A DNA stretch of 64,000 nt, taken from CAIWHR01 sp963781285 (GTDB lineage: Bacteria; Pseudomonadota; Gammaproteobacteria; Burkholderiales; Casimicrobiaceae). Numbering within the stretch: position 1 is the stretch's first letter; every line of letters begins with the position of its first letter. The stretch is from positions 248,001 to 312,000 of the forward strand of contig CAWAFI010000018.1 in assembly GCA_963781285.1 (NCBI GenBank). The letters run 5' to 3'. Below the pieces are notes generated by a model. The model did not search any database. It worked only from the letters and a program-made list of their open reading frames with translations, and was not told the DNA's origin. The translations under genes and the position numbers were made by a program. Positions 17,051 to 26,381 of this stretch are shown here, piece after piece.

Positions 17051-18497
17051 CTACAGCAGCGGGCTCAGCATTCGCGCGAGGTTCCAGGCGACCTGGCGGG
17101 GAAGCGGTGCGCCGGCCCATGCGTTGACATCCTGCCATTCGCCGTCGCGGAAATAGCGCTCCTGCTCGGCTTGGAGCAGCGCGCAGACGCGGGAATCGTA
17201 CGCCAGCAAAGTAACTTCGGAATTGAGCGCGAACGAGCGGATGTCCATGTTGGACGAGCCGATCCAGGCGACATCGTCGTCGATCGTCACATGCTTCGCG
17301 TGCAGGAAGCGCTTGCCATAGCGGCAGATCTTGACGCCACTCTCCAGCAGTTCCCCGTAATATGACTTCTGTGCGAGGCAGACCAACACCTGGTCGTCCT
17401 GCGCCGGAACGACGAGCCGCACGTCGACACCACGCAGCACGGCGGTCGACAACGCCTGCAGCAGCGCGGCGTCGGGAATGAAGTATGGCGTCGTGATCAC
17501 CACTCGCCGGCGCGCCGCATGAATCAGCGCCACGATCAGTCGCTGCGCGTTCTCGTGGCGGAACGCGGGGCTCGACGGGAGGACTTGCGCCGGTACGTCA
17601 CCGGTTATGACGGGGAGGGGAAACGTCTCCGCGTCGCCGACGAGCCCACCGGTTTCGAGAAACCAGTCGCCGACGAACACAGCCTGCAGCTCGAGCACGA
17701 CCGGGCCCGTCACGCGCACCATCAACTCCTCGTAGGTGAGGCCCGGCTTGAACGTCGAATCGACGATGTTGAGCGAGCCGATCCAGGCTGCACGTCCGTC
17801 GATGACGGCGATCTTGCGATGGTTGCGCAGGTCGAAGCGCGCCGTGTGGCGGCGCAGAAACCCGACGGGCAGTGTCTCCAGACGCCGCGATGCCCACCGC
17901 GTGCAGCCGCGGCAAGAGCTTGCGGAATGCGGGCCGCGAGCCCATCGAGTCGGCGAGCACGCGGCACGCCACGCCACGCTCGACGGCACGGGTGAGCGCG
18001 TCGATTACGCGTGCGGACACGTGATCGTCGGCGAAGATGTAGAAGAGCAGGTGCACGTTCGACTGCGCGGCATCGATGTCGGCGACGAGCCGGTCGACGA
18101 TGCGCTGGTAGTCGGTGAGCACCTCGATCGCATTGCCGCCGAGGATCGGCATCTCGCCCAGCGCCTCGGCGAGGCGAACGGCAGGCGCGAGTTCGGGTCG
18201 TGGCGCGGGTTGGTAGATCGCAGGGCTCCGCGCGAGCCGCCGATAGATGGGTTCAGCGCTGGCGAGGAACTCGTCGACGCGCGCCTTGCGCAGCGCGGGC
18301 AACCGCGGCCTGCCGATCAACAGGTAGAGCGCCAGGCCGACCGCGGGCTCGAAGAAGATCAGCAGCAGCCAGCCTTTCGCGGCGTCGGGGGAACGGCGAA
18401 ACGGCACGACTACCAGCATGCCGATCCGCACGACCCATTCGGCAGCGACGAAGGCAGTGAGCCACGCGCTGCGGTCGGTCAGGAATTCGAGCGGCAT
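17051..18497 (-). CDS. cls: Cardiolipin synthase, phospholipase D family (frame broken once)
   Basis: Two overlapping reading frames join to one 481-residue cardiolipin synthase, which condenses phosphatidylglycerol molecules at the inner membrane. The N-terminal part has two membrane helices and a PLDc_N-like region; both HKD motifs are present (HRKIAVIDGRAAWIGSLN and HAKHVTIDDDVAWIGSSN). The break is one extra base near 17882, between ...LHAVGIAA and LETLPVGF. Removing it restores a full-length family member. I regard it as a probable sequence error, though a recent pseudogene cannot be excluded. Confidence 0.87.
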
Positions 18498-18519
18498 CGC
18501 CTCTCCCGCCCGGCCGGCC

Positions 18520-19002
18520 TCACTGCCGCGGGGTGGTGAAGCGCATCGAGCCGGAGTCCGCCTTCAGCGTCAGCACGAGATCGTTGCCGCGGAAGAGCTG
18601 CCCGGCGACCGCAGCGAGCCCCTTGAGGAATTCGGCATCACGCGATCCGGGCGCGCACATGGCGCGGGTCAGCGCGATCGGACCGAACGCCAGCGCATTG
18701 CCGGTCAACAGGTAGCTTGCGGAACCGCGATTGCAGTCGGCGCGAACGTTCACGATCCCCCCGGGCTGGAACTCGAGCGTATAGCGTTCCGGTGCGTCGG
18801 GCACGATCGACGTGCCGTCGCTCATCTGCGTGCCCTGCCACGACCACAGGGTCAGGGTCAGCAGCGAATCGCCCGCTGCGGCCATCGGTGGTGGCGGCGC
18901 GTTGACGTAGCCCGGCAGTATGGGTGGGCCCGGTTCGGTCACCGCGCACGCAGCGAGGACGAACAAGAGCGCAGTCGGCAACAGCGTACGGGTGCGAGAC
19001 AT
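18520..19002 (-). CDS. META-domain lipoprotein (HslJ-like)
   Basis: This 160-residue protein has a lipoprotein signal (LLFVLAAC) and a single META domain (residues ~50-155) with the conserved NRGSASYLLTGNALAFG and TRAMCAP segments. META/HslJ proteins are envelope lipoproteins linked to stress or drug tolerance in Escherichia coli. A GGGAGAAC ribosome-binding site precedes the ATG. It lies 22 bases upstream of cls on the same strand, so the two may share a transcript and an envelope role. Confidence 0.86.
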   Translation of the reverse strand: MSRTRTLLPTALLFVLAACAVTEPGPPILPGYVNAPPPPMAAAGDSLLTLTLWSWQGTQMSDGTSIVPDAPERYTLEFQPGGIVNVRADCNRGSASYLLTGNALAFGPIALTRAMCAPGSRDAEFLKGLAAVAGQLFRGNDLVLTLKADSGSMRFTTPRQ

Positions 19003-19050
19003 GAGGTTCTCCCTTGGATGACCGGAGGATGTGCGCGATGCAACGATGGT

Positions 19051-19914
19051 TCATGCGTGCTGCGGTTGCCCGCCGAGGGCCGCGGTAAGCTCGCCCGCCA
19101 CCGTGCGCACGAGGCGGCCCAGCTCGGGTACGCGCGCCGACACGAGCCGCGATGTCGGACCGGCGAGCGAAATCGCCGCCCAAGGCTCGCCATTCTCGTC
19201 CCAGACCGGCGCGGCGACGCAGAAGAGGCCCTCGGCGTGCTCTTCATCGTCTATCGCGAAGCCGCGCTCGCGCGTGGCCGCCAGCTCGCGGGCGAGCGCT
19301 TCGCGCGTGGTAAAGGTCTTGGACGTGTGTCGCATCAGGCCGCGTTTCGCGATCGCCACCGATACCGCAGCTTCGTCCATCGCCGCCAGCATCGCCTTGC
19401 CGACGCCGGACGCATGCAGCGGTGCGCGCGCGCCGAGTTTTGCCGACATCCGCATCAGTTCGCGGCATGGTACCTGCTCGACGAACACTGCCTCGCCGTC
19501 ATCGATGACGGCGAGGTTCGTCGTCTCGCCCGACTTTTCCATCAACCGCTTGAGGAACGGATACGCCTGCGCGACCAGATTGCGGTGGTCGAGAAATGCG
19601 CTGCCCACACGGAAGGCGCGCACGCCGACCAGCCATTCGCCGCCGGGTCCTTGCTGCACATAGCCGGCTTCGCCCAGGGTCGCGAGCAGCCGATGCGCGG
19701 TCGGCGTCGGCAACGCGAGCTTCGCCGCGAGGGCGGTCAGCGTGGCGCCACCCTCGGTCGCGGCGAGCGCTTCGAGCACCGCCAAACCGCGCGAGAGCGC
19801 CTGCGTGTGCCCGGCGCCGCCGTTGCGCACGACGTTGCGGCGCCGCGCGGGAAGCGCTGGCTTGCCGCGCGCACGGGCGGCGGCGGGGCGAGCGGGCTTG
19901 GATTTGACTGACAT
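19051..19914 (-). CDS. IclR-family transcriptional regulator
   Basis: This 287-residue protein has a basic N-terminal tail, an IclR winged helix (TLTALAAKLALPTPTAHRLLATL) and the IclR effector domain (LHASGVGKAMLAAM, ISLAGPTSRL). IclR regulators bind small acids such as glyoxylate, shikimate or aromatic intermediates. No obvious target is adjacent: the META lipoprotein follows 48 bases downstream and the divergent side has only tiny open frames. It may control a distant operon, perhaps the aromatic cluster, but that is a guess. Confidence 0.9.
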   Translation of the reverse strand: MSVKSKPARPAAARARGKPALPARRRNVVRNGGAGHTQALSRGLAVLEALAATEGGATLTALAAKLALPTPTAHRLLATLGEAGYVQQGPGGEWLVGVRAFRVGSAFLDHRNLVAQAYPFLKRLMEKSGETTNLAVIDDGEAVFVEQVPCRELMRMSAKLGARAPLHASGVGKAMLAAMDEAAVSVAIAKRGLMRHTSKTFTTREALARELAATRERGFAIDDEEHAEGLFCVAAPVWDENGEPWAAISLAGPTSRLVSARVPELGRLVRTVAGELTAALGGQPQHA

Positions 19915-20132
19915 GGACGATCAATGCACGCGTATGCGCACCCGCGACGATTCTAGCAAATGAGTGTGAAAACGGCTTTCACATTTCTTCTGGCTGCCGC
20001 GGCGTATGATCGCTGCTGTTCGTGGTCGATCCGGCGCGCGCGCTGACACCGTGGGCATTGCTGCTGCTCGCATTGCTCGCTCTCGCAGCGTACCGGGCCG
20101 CCGTGCGCGCGGGTGGACGCTGAAGCCGGCCG

Positions 20133-21764
20133 TCACGCAGACCTCGTGCGCCGTCGCTCGCGCCAGCGCCGCCAGACGTTGAGCAGGACCCATGGGATCC
20201 CGACGATCGACAGGGCCGCCCACACGATTCCCGCGATGTCCGAGGGTGGTCGCTGTGGCGGCAGCAGGTCCGGGTCGCGGAGCACCGACGGGAAAGGGCG
20301 CGGAGGCACTGGCACGATCTGCGCCAGCGCCGGATCCGGCGGGATTCGCATCCGGTATTCCCACGTCGAGACGGCCGGCGCATCGCCCCACGCGCGGCTT
20401 GACGGAAACTGCGGAAAGCGCAGGTAGACGAGCGCGTCGACATCGTGCGCGAGCATCCGTTCCAGCGCGCCGCCGGTCGTGCGGTCCTTGCCGCCGCCGT
20501 GGGTGAGCGCAACGAGGCTGCCAAGGATTTCCTCGAGCGCAACCGCGGGCAGAAGGCGCGTCTGATCCTCGTACAGGTAGTCGAACGCGATCTTCGCCTT
20601 GGCGATCGAACGTTCCTTCGCCGCAAACAACGGAAAGCCGGCCCACGCGAGGAGCCGGCTCGTCGGCCCGCGCGCCGGCACTTCCCAGCCCAGTGCGCGC
20701 AGCACGTCGACGCTGATGCTCGCGCAATTCATCGTCGGGTGATAGTAGACGAGCTGGTGCCGGTAGAACTGGTTGTAGACGCGCCCCAGCGCCGATTGCA
20801 CGAGCACGGCGGCGCGCGCGTCGGAGAGCACGGCGACCACCATGTACGACGGCCGGTACCAGTTCTGCCCGGCATTGAGGTCGCCGAGATAATTGTCGAG
20901 CGGGACCGGCGCGGCGATGATGCCCTTTTCGCTTTCGGCGTCGAGCGTGTAGAAGTTGTTGACGAGCCAGTCGCCGATCGCGCCATCGCGCTCGATGCGC
21001 CCGGTGACCAGCGCGAAATGACCACCGTGTGCCTCGTCGTCGTCGCCTTGCGCACCGTTGACGATGAACGCCAGCACCACGTGTCCGGCGAGGTCCGCGC
21101 CGATGCCGGGACGCTGCCACAACGTTTCCGCGGCGAATGGACCCATCGCCCCACCCTGCTTCTCTTCGCGCATCCGCTCGCGCAGAGCGAGGGCGATTGA
21201 CAATGTGGCGGACAGCGGGCGCGAGGGGGGGAGGGCAGCGAACCGGAACGCTTCCGGCCACAGCGTTCGCGCGATGATTTCGTCCCCAGTGACGGTCCCG
21301 CGGACCTTCACGGCTTGCCGCGCAAGAAAACGGGCGGATGACGCGTCGAAATACGAACGGTTCAACGGAATCTTCGGCGTCAGTCGGAAACGCAGCGTTC
21401 CGGCCGAGGTGTCGAGGGCCGTCGCGTCCTCGGACAGCCGTGCGCCGGCGATCACATGCGGCGCTGCGATCCAGACGAGCGGCGGATAGTCGACGCGTGC
21501 GGCGTGTCCGCGCGTCGCAGCCCACGCGCGCAAGTCGACATCGAAGCGGACACCGGGGGTATATGCAGCGACGGGCAGTCCTTGGCGGGCAACGGCGATT
21601 GCCTCGCGTTCGAAGTACCACAGCGCTTGCCGGATGACCGCGCAATCGGGACAGTGGCCGTCGGTGATGCGGAAATCGGACGCCGGGTAGAGTCCGAGCG
21701 CGGGGCCGGCAGCGACCGCCGTCGGTGGGGCCGGAAAATCGTTCAGGGCGTGGCCGGCGGACAT
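20133..21764 (-). CDS. Uncharacterised protein with possible permuted papain-like domain and C-terminal membrane helix
   Basis: This 543-residue protein matches no family I can name. An early CPDC pair (DGHCPDCAVIRQALWYFERE) lies near residue 38. The centre contains a HGGHFALVTGRI strand followed about 100 residues later by HPTMNCASISVDVLRALGW. This His-then-Cys order recalls circularly permuted NlpC/P60 or LRAT-like hydrolases, where the pair is catalytic. A single transmembrane helix (IAGIVWAALSIVGIPWVLL) and a very basic tail end the protein. No signal peptide is visible, although the basic tail would place the main domain outside the cytoplasm. Confidence 0.78.
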   Translation of the reverse strand: MSAGHALNDFPAPPTAVAAGPALGLYPASDFRITDGHCPDCAVIRQALWYFEREAIAVARQGLPVAAYTPGVRFDVDLRAWAATRGHAARVDYPPLVWIAAPHVIAGARLSEDATALDTSAGTLRFRLTPKIPLNRSYFDASSARFLARQAVKVRGTVTGDEIIARTLWPEAFRFAALPPSRPLSATLSIALALRERMREEKQGGAMGPFAAETLWQRPGIGADLAGHVVLAFIVNGAQGDDDEAHGGHFALVTGRIERDGAIGDWLVNNFYTLDAESEKGIIAAPVPLDNYLGDLNAGQNWYRPSYMVVAVLSDARAAVLVQSALGRVYNQFYRHQLVYYHPTMNCASISVDVLRALGWEVPARGPTSRLLAWAGFPLFAAKERSIAKAKIAFDYLYEDQTRLLPAVALEEILGSLVALTHGGGKDRTTGGALERMLAHDVDALVYLRFPQFPSSRAWGDAPAVSTWEYRMRIPPDPALAQIVPVPPRPFPSVLRDPDLLPPQRPPSDIAGIVWAALSIVGIPWVLLNVWRRWRERRRTRSA

Positions 21765-21897
21765 GGCGATGGGGGACGCGTGCTTCGTGCATGGCCTGAC
21801 GCAGCGCCGCGGGTGGCGCGCATTATGGCGCAGGATCGGCCCGCGCGCGCCGTGGGCGTATGCATGACGCGAAGGTCCACGCTATGATCACAGGCCC

Positions 21898-22851
21898 GTG
21901 CCCGGCTACCGCATCGTCCATCGTCTCGCTGCCGATCCGGCTGCAAACCGTCGGGGGCTCGCCGCGGGCCTGCGCGCGACGCCGGCCCGCATTCCACCGA
22001 AGTATTTCTACGATGCGCTGGGCTGCGCGCTGTATTCGGCGATCTGCGAGCTGGATGAGTACTACCCGACGCGGACCGAGCGCGCGATCTTCAACCAGTA
22101 CCGCGTCGACATCGCGAAGGCGATTCCCGTGGGCGGCCAGTTCGTCGACCTGGGTGCCGGCGACTGCTGCAAAGCCGAGAGCTGGCTCGCGAGCATTGCG
22201 GCGAAGCGGTACGTGGCCGTGGATATCGCCACCGACGCCCTCGACCGGGCACTCGCGCGGCTTGCGCCGCTCTTCCCCGGCGTCGAGATGCTCGGGGTGG
22301 TCGCCGATTTTGCCGACGGTCTTGATCTTGCCACCGATCTTGCCGTGCTGCCGACGACGTTCTTCTATCCCGGCTCGTCGATTGGCAATTTCACACCGGA
22401 CGAGGCATTCGACTTCCTGCGGGCAATTCGCGGATATTGCACGGTTCCCGGCAGCGGCCTCTTGATCGGCGCCGACACGAAGAAGGACAAGGCGCGACTC
22501 GACGCCGCATACGATGACGCGCTCGGCGTGACCGCGGCTTTCAATCGCAATGTGCTGAATCACGTGAACCGTATCCTCGGCAGCGACTTCGTGCCGGAGG
22601 CGTGGGCGCACCGCGCCTTCTACAACGTCGATGCCGGCCGGATCGAAATGCACCTCGAAGCGACATCACCGCAGACCGTAACCTTCGACGGTGCGGTACG
22701 AAGGTTCGCCACCGGCGAACGGATTCACACCGAGAACTCGTACAAGTACACGCGCGACGAATTTTCCGCGCTGCTCGAGCGGGCGGGCTTCGACGCCATT
22801 CGCTGCTGGCAGGACGCGGCCGGCGACTTCGCGGTCTTCTACGCGAATTGA
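21898..22851 (+). CDS. egtD: L-histidine N-alpha-methyltransferase (ergothioneine/selenoneine pathway)
   Basis: This 317-residue SAM-dependent enzyme trimethylates histidine to hercynine, the shared precursor of ergothioneine and selenoneine. The EgtD signature is clear: PPKYFYDALGCALYSAICEL near residue 32, the SAM site VDLGAGDCCKAESWL, FFYPGSSIGNFTPDEA, and the C-terminal IHTENSYKYTRDEF motif. Translation starts at GTG 21898; the nearby ATG at 21884 is out of frame. It converges with egtB (stop codons 14 bases apart) and stands beside the sen genes, so it can feed both sulfur and selenium branches. Confidence 0.94.
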   Translation: MPGYRIVHRLAADPAANRRGLAAGLRATPARIPPKYFYDALGCALYSAICELDEYYPTRTERAIFNQYRVDIAKAIPVGGQFVDLGAGDCCKAESWLASIAAKRYVAVDIATDALDRALARLAPLFPGVEMLGVVADFADGLDLATDLAVLPTTFFYPGSSIGNFTPDEAFDFLRAIRGYCTVPGSGLLIGADTKKDKARLDAAYDDALGVTAAFNRNVLNHVNRILGSDFVPEAWAHRAFYNVDAGRIEMHLEATSPQTVTFDGAVRRFATGERIHTENSYKYTRDEFSALLERAGFDAIRCWQDAAGDFAVFYAN

Positions 22852-22864
22852 CCAGGCGACGGCT

Positions 22865-24169
22865 TCATGCGGGCGAACGCGCAAGCCGCACACCGGAGAA
22901 TTGCCAGCGCGCCTCGGGCGGGAAGAAATTGCGGTACGTAGCGCGAATGTGCGAGCGCGGCGTGGCGCAGGAGCCACCGCGCAGCACGTACTGATTGCAC
23001 ATGAACTTGCCGTTGTACTCGCCGATCGCGCCACCCGCCGGCACGTAGCCTGGATACGGGGCGTACGCACTCTGCGTCCATTCCCAGACATCGCCGAAGA
23101 GCTGAGCCGGAATCCCGGCCGGTGGTGCCACGCGCAGCGCCAGCGGATGCAAGAAACCGCTTTCCTGGAAATTGCCTTCGATCGCAACGCCGGCGGCGGC
23201 GAGCTCCCATTCGAATTCGGTCGGCAGCCGCGCGCCCGCCCAGCGCGCGTAGGCATCGGCTTCGAACAGACTCACGTGCGCAAGCGGGGTGTGCGGATCG
23301 ATCTCGACCCGGCCGTGCAGCGTGAACGTGGTCCAGCGGCCGTCGCGCCGTTCCCAGTAGAGTGGCGCCTCCCACCGTTGCGCCTGCACCGTATCCCAGC
23401 CGATCGACAGCCACAGCTCGGGGCTGCGGTAGCCGCCGTCCTCGATGAACGCGAGAAAATCGCCGTGCGTGACCGGCTGCGACGCGAGCTCGAACGGCGC
23501 GACAAAGGTCCGATGCCGCGGCAGCTCGTTGTCGAAGCAGAAGCTCCCGCCGTCATATCCCGCTTCGACGAGGCCGCCGGCATAGGGGAGCCAGCGCGGC
23601 GAGCGCGCGTCGATCGGCGTCGGCGGCCATTGCTTCATGTACGCGGGCTGCAGCGGATTGCGCGACAGCAAATGCTTTACGTCGGTCACGATCAACTCCT
23701 GGTGCTGCTGCTCGTGCTGCAGCCCGAGCTCCAGCAGTCCCCGAAGCCGCGCGTCTTCATCGGCCTGCGCGAACAGCGGCGCCAGCTCGCGCTCGACGTG
23801 CGCGCGAAAGGCGATGATTTCGTCGAGCGACGGCCGCGAGAGAAGCCCGCGCTCCGGCCGCGGATGCCTTGCGCCGACCGCGTTGTAATACGAGTTGAAA
23901 AGGACGCGGAACTGCGACTGGAATGGACGGTAGTCGCGGACGAAGCGATCCAGGATGAAGGTCTCGAAAAACCAGCTCACGTGCGCAAGATGCCATTTGA
24001 CCGGGCTCGCATCGGGCATGGATTGCAGCGCGCAGTCCTCGGCCGACAGCGGCGCCGCCAGTTCCAGCGTCCTCGCGCGCACTGCGTCGAAGCGCCTTGC
24101 GAACGCTGTCGCGTGGCCTGGCGCGACGGGTCCCGGCCGGCGAGAGCGGTGACTGCGGGCGATGGTCAT
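22865..24169 (-). CDS. egtB: Ergothioneine biosynthesis sulfoxide synthase
   Basis: This 434-residue non-heme iron enzyme joins hercynine to a cysteine-type thiol with O2. The N-terminal DinB-like part supplies the iron histidines (HLAHVSWFFE and HEQQHQELI). The C-terminal formylglycine-generating-enzyme-like domain has RLPTEFEWELA, GDVWEWTQSAY and LRGGSCATP. The gene is intact. No gamma-glutamylcysteine ligase (egtA), amidase (egtC) or C-S lyase (egtE) lies in the window, so those steps must be encoded elsewhere or bypassed. A 102-base gap separates it from senC, which is on the same strand. Confidence 0.93.
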   Translation of the reverse strand: MTIARSHRSRRPGPVAPGHATAFARRFDAVRARTLELAAPLSAEDCALQSMPDASPVKWHLAHVSWFFETFILDRFVRDYRPFQSQFRVLFNSYYNAVGARHPRPERGLLSRPSLDEIIAFRAHVERELAPLFAQADEDARLRGLLELGLQHEQQHQELIVTDVKHLLSRNPLQPAYMKQWPPTPIDARSPRWLPYAGGLVEAGYDGGSFCFDNELPRHRTFVAPFELASQPVTHGDFLAFIEDGGYRSPELWLSIGWDTVQAQRWEAPLYWERRDGRWTTFTLHGRVEIDPHTPLAHVSLFEADAYARWAGARLPTEFEWELAAAGVAIEGNFQESGFLHPLALRVAPPAGIPAQLFGDVWEWTQSAYAPYPGYVPAGGAIGEYNGKFMCNQYVLRGGSCATPRSHIRATYRNFFPPEARWQFSGVRLARSPA

Positions 24170-24271
24170 GGCGGCTCCTCGCGTGGAGAGTACGTTCGGC
24201 GCGACGGCGCCGGACAGTCGTTGGAGCGGGGGCCAACGGCGCAGGTTCCGCTGCCTCGAACGAATCGCCGG

Positions 24272-25328
24272 TCAGCGCAACGTGACATGCGGCGCGCCGG
24301 CGACTGTTTCGCCGATGACTGCCGCGTGATCGAAGCCTTCGGCGCGAAAGATCGCCACTACCTCGTCCTTCGCTTCCGGCGCACACGCGAGGAGCAGACC
24401 GCCCGAGGTTTGCGGATCGGTAAGCAACGCGCGCTCGGCATCGAGCGTGCCGGGCCCGAGCGAGACGTCATGCCCGTAGGACGCCCAGTTGCGTCCGGAG
24501 GCGCCCGTAACGTACCCGGCGCGCGCGAGTTCGAGCACGCCCGGGTTGAGCGGAATCCGTGCGAAGTCGAGCAGCGCGCCGACGTTCGAGCCGCGGCAGA
24601 TCTCGAGCAGATGGCCGAGAAGGCCGAAGCCCGTCACGTCGGTGAGTGCGTGCACGGACTCCATCGTGCCCAGCGTGATCCCCGGCGTGTTGAGCTGCGT
24701 AGCGGTCGCAATCAACGCGGCGTATCCATCGACCGACAGCTTTTCCTTCTTGAGCGCCGCACTGTAGATGCCCACGCCCAGCGGCTTGCCCGAGCACCAG
24801 CGCGTCGCCAGGCAGCGCGCCGGTGTTGCGCTTGACGTTGCGGGGGTCGACGACGCCGATAACGACGAGACCGTAGATCGGCTCGACCGAGTCGATCGTG
24901 TGGCCGCCCGCGATCGGGATTCCCGCCTTCGCACAGATCGCTTCGCCACCTTCGAGAACCCGGCGAATCGTGTCGACAGGCAGCTTGTCGACCGGCATGC
25001 CGACCAGCGCCAGCGCGAAGAGCGGCGTGGCGCCCATCGCGTAGATATCGGAGATCGCGTTGGTCGCGGCGATCGCGCCGAAGTCGTATGGATCGTCGAC
25101 GATTGGCATGAAGAAATCGGTCGTCGCGACGATCGCCTGCCGCTCGTTGATCTGATAGACCGCGGCATCGTCGGACGTCTCGATGCCGACCAGCAATTCC
25201 CGCGGCAGCGGCATGGGCCCGGATCGGGCGATGATCTGCTGCAGGACGCCGGGTGCGATCTTGCAGCCGCAGCCGCCGCCGTGGCTGAACTGCGTGAGGC
25301 GGAGAGGAGGGCGGTCGGGTGCGTTCAT
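24272..25328 (-). CDS. senC: Selenophosphate synthetase of the selenoneine cluster (SelD homologue, frame broken once)
   Basis: Joining two frames gives a 351-residue SelD-type enzyme that makes selenophosphate from selenide and ATP. The N-terminal glycine-rich active-site loop is SHGGGCGCKIAPGVL, with Cys at the position that is selenocysteine in some homologues; VATTDFFMPIVDDPYDFG, GGHTIDS and LTDVTGFGLLGHL follow. The frame breaks at the C-run 24789-24791, where one base too many turns GDALVLGKPLGVG into noise. The start ATG overlaps the senB stop (ATGA on the minus strand). This coupling with senB, and senA next door, identifies it as SenC rather than a general SelD. Confidence 0.9.
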
Positions 25329-26381
25329 GGCGGGATCCTCGTCGCGTGGCCCCGGGCCGGGTCGGACATTCTACCGGTTCGAGCGCTCACTGCCGTAATG
25401 GCGTTCGCAATGGACGCTTCCAGCGCCGACCGTTCCGCAGCCGCCGTGAAAAGTGGCGAGCGCTGAGCGCATTGCGCCACCAGCCGCTGCAGGTCAAGCG
25501 GCCCGCGCAGCACCGTCGTGACGAGACGGGCCAGTGCGCCTGCATCGCCGACAGGGAAATAGCCCGCATAATCGTCGCCGAGCATGCCGACGTTGCCCGA
25601 CATCCGCGAGGCGAGGACCGGCGTGCCGGCGGTCACGGCTTCGGCGACGACGTTGGCACCGCCCTCCAGCTTCGACGGGCACAGCAGAAGATGCGCGCGC
25701 TTGATCGCCTGGCGCGTCCACGCGTGGGGTCGCGGCCCGAGCCACCGCACGCGCGGATCGGCCGCCGCAAGCGCGCGCGCTTCCTCACCCAGCGCCGGGT
25801 CGAGCGCAGCGCCGATGATCGTCAGCGTCACCGGCAGTTCGGCGGGGAGGAAACGCCATGCGTCGAATGCGGTGTGCGGATCCTTCTCGTCGCGCAAATG
25901 GGCGACGAGGATGCAGTGCAGGCGATCGGTGCGCCTCCCGGTCGAGGCCTTCAGCGGTCGCGCCGACTGGAAGACCACGTCCACCTTGTGGCCGAAGGTG
26001 GCGGGCACGAAGTTCGGAGCGTCGCCCTGCAGGACAATCAGTCGATCCGCGTCCGCCAGCGATGCCAGCGCGCCGGCATCACCAGCGGGCACGTCCCTGT
26101 AGAGATCGGTGCCGGTGAGCACGACGATCAAAGGACGCTCCGGATGCGCCGCGCGCCAGGCGACGATGGCGGCACGGCTGCGGCGAGCGTGCAACGCGAG
26201 CAGCGCCAGCGCGGCCATCGCGCGCGCCACCGGTCACGGGCGCCTCGACGCCTTGTACAATCACACGGTAATGCGGTGCGAGCAGCCGCGCCCAGCGCGC
26301 GGCCGTGCGCCAGTTGCCGTTGTTGGCACCCGCGAGGTACGCAGTGACGAGAAGCAGTGTGGGAGCGCCGGATCGGACCAT
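25325..26381 (-). CDS. senB: Selenosugar synthase, glycosyltransferase family (frame broken once)
   Basis: Restored, this is a 351-residue GT-B glycosyltransferase. The start region (MVRSGAPTLLLVTAYLAG followed by ANNGNWRTAARWARLLAPHY) is typical of SenB. A GTDLYRDV segment and the C-terminal nucleotide-sugar motif (CPSKLEGGANVVAEAVTAGTPVLAS) follow. SenB uses selenophosphate and a UDP-sugar to make a 1-selenosugar, the selenium donor for SenA. One extra base near 26227 separates the first ~50 residues from the rest. It is translationally coupled to senC downstream, and its 5' end overlaps the divergent senA start region. Confidence 0.88.

Noticed and set aside
24272..25328. Selenocysteine (in-frame TGA) in the SelD-like gene
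   Set aside because: The active-site loop reads GCGC with cysteine codons; the frame problem is a single extra base elsewhere, not a UGA codon.
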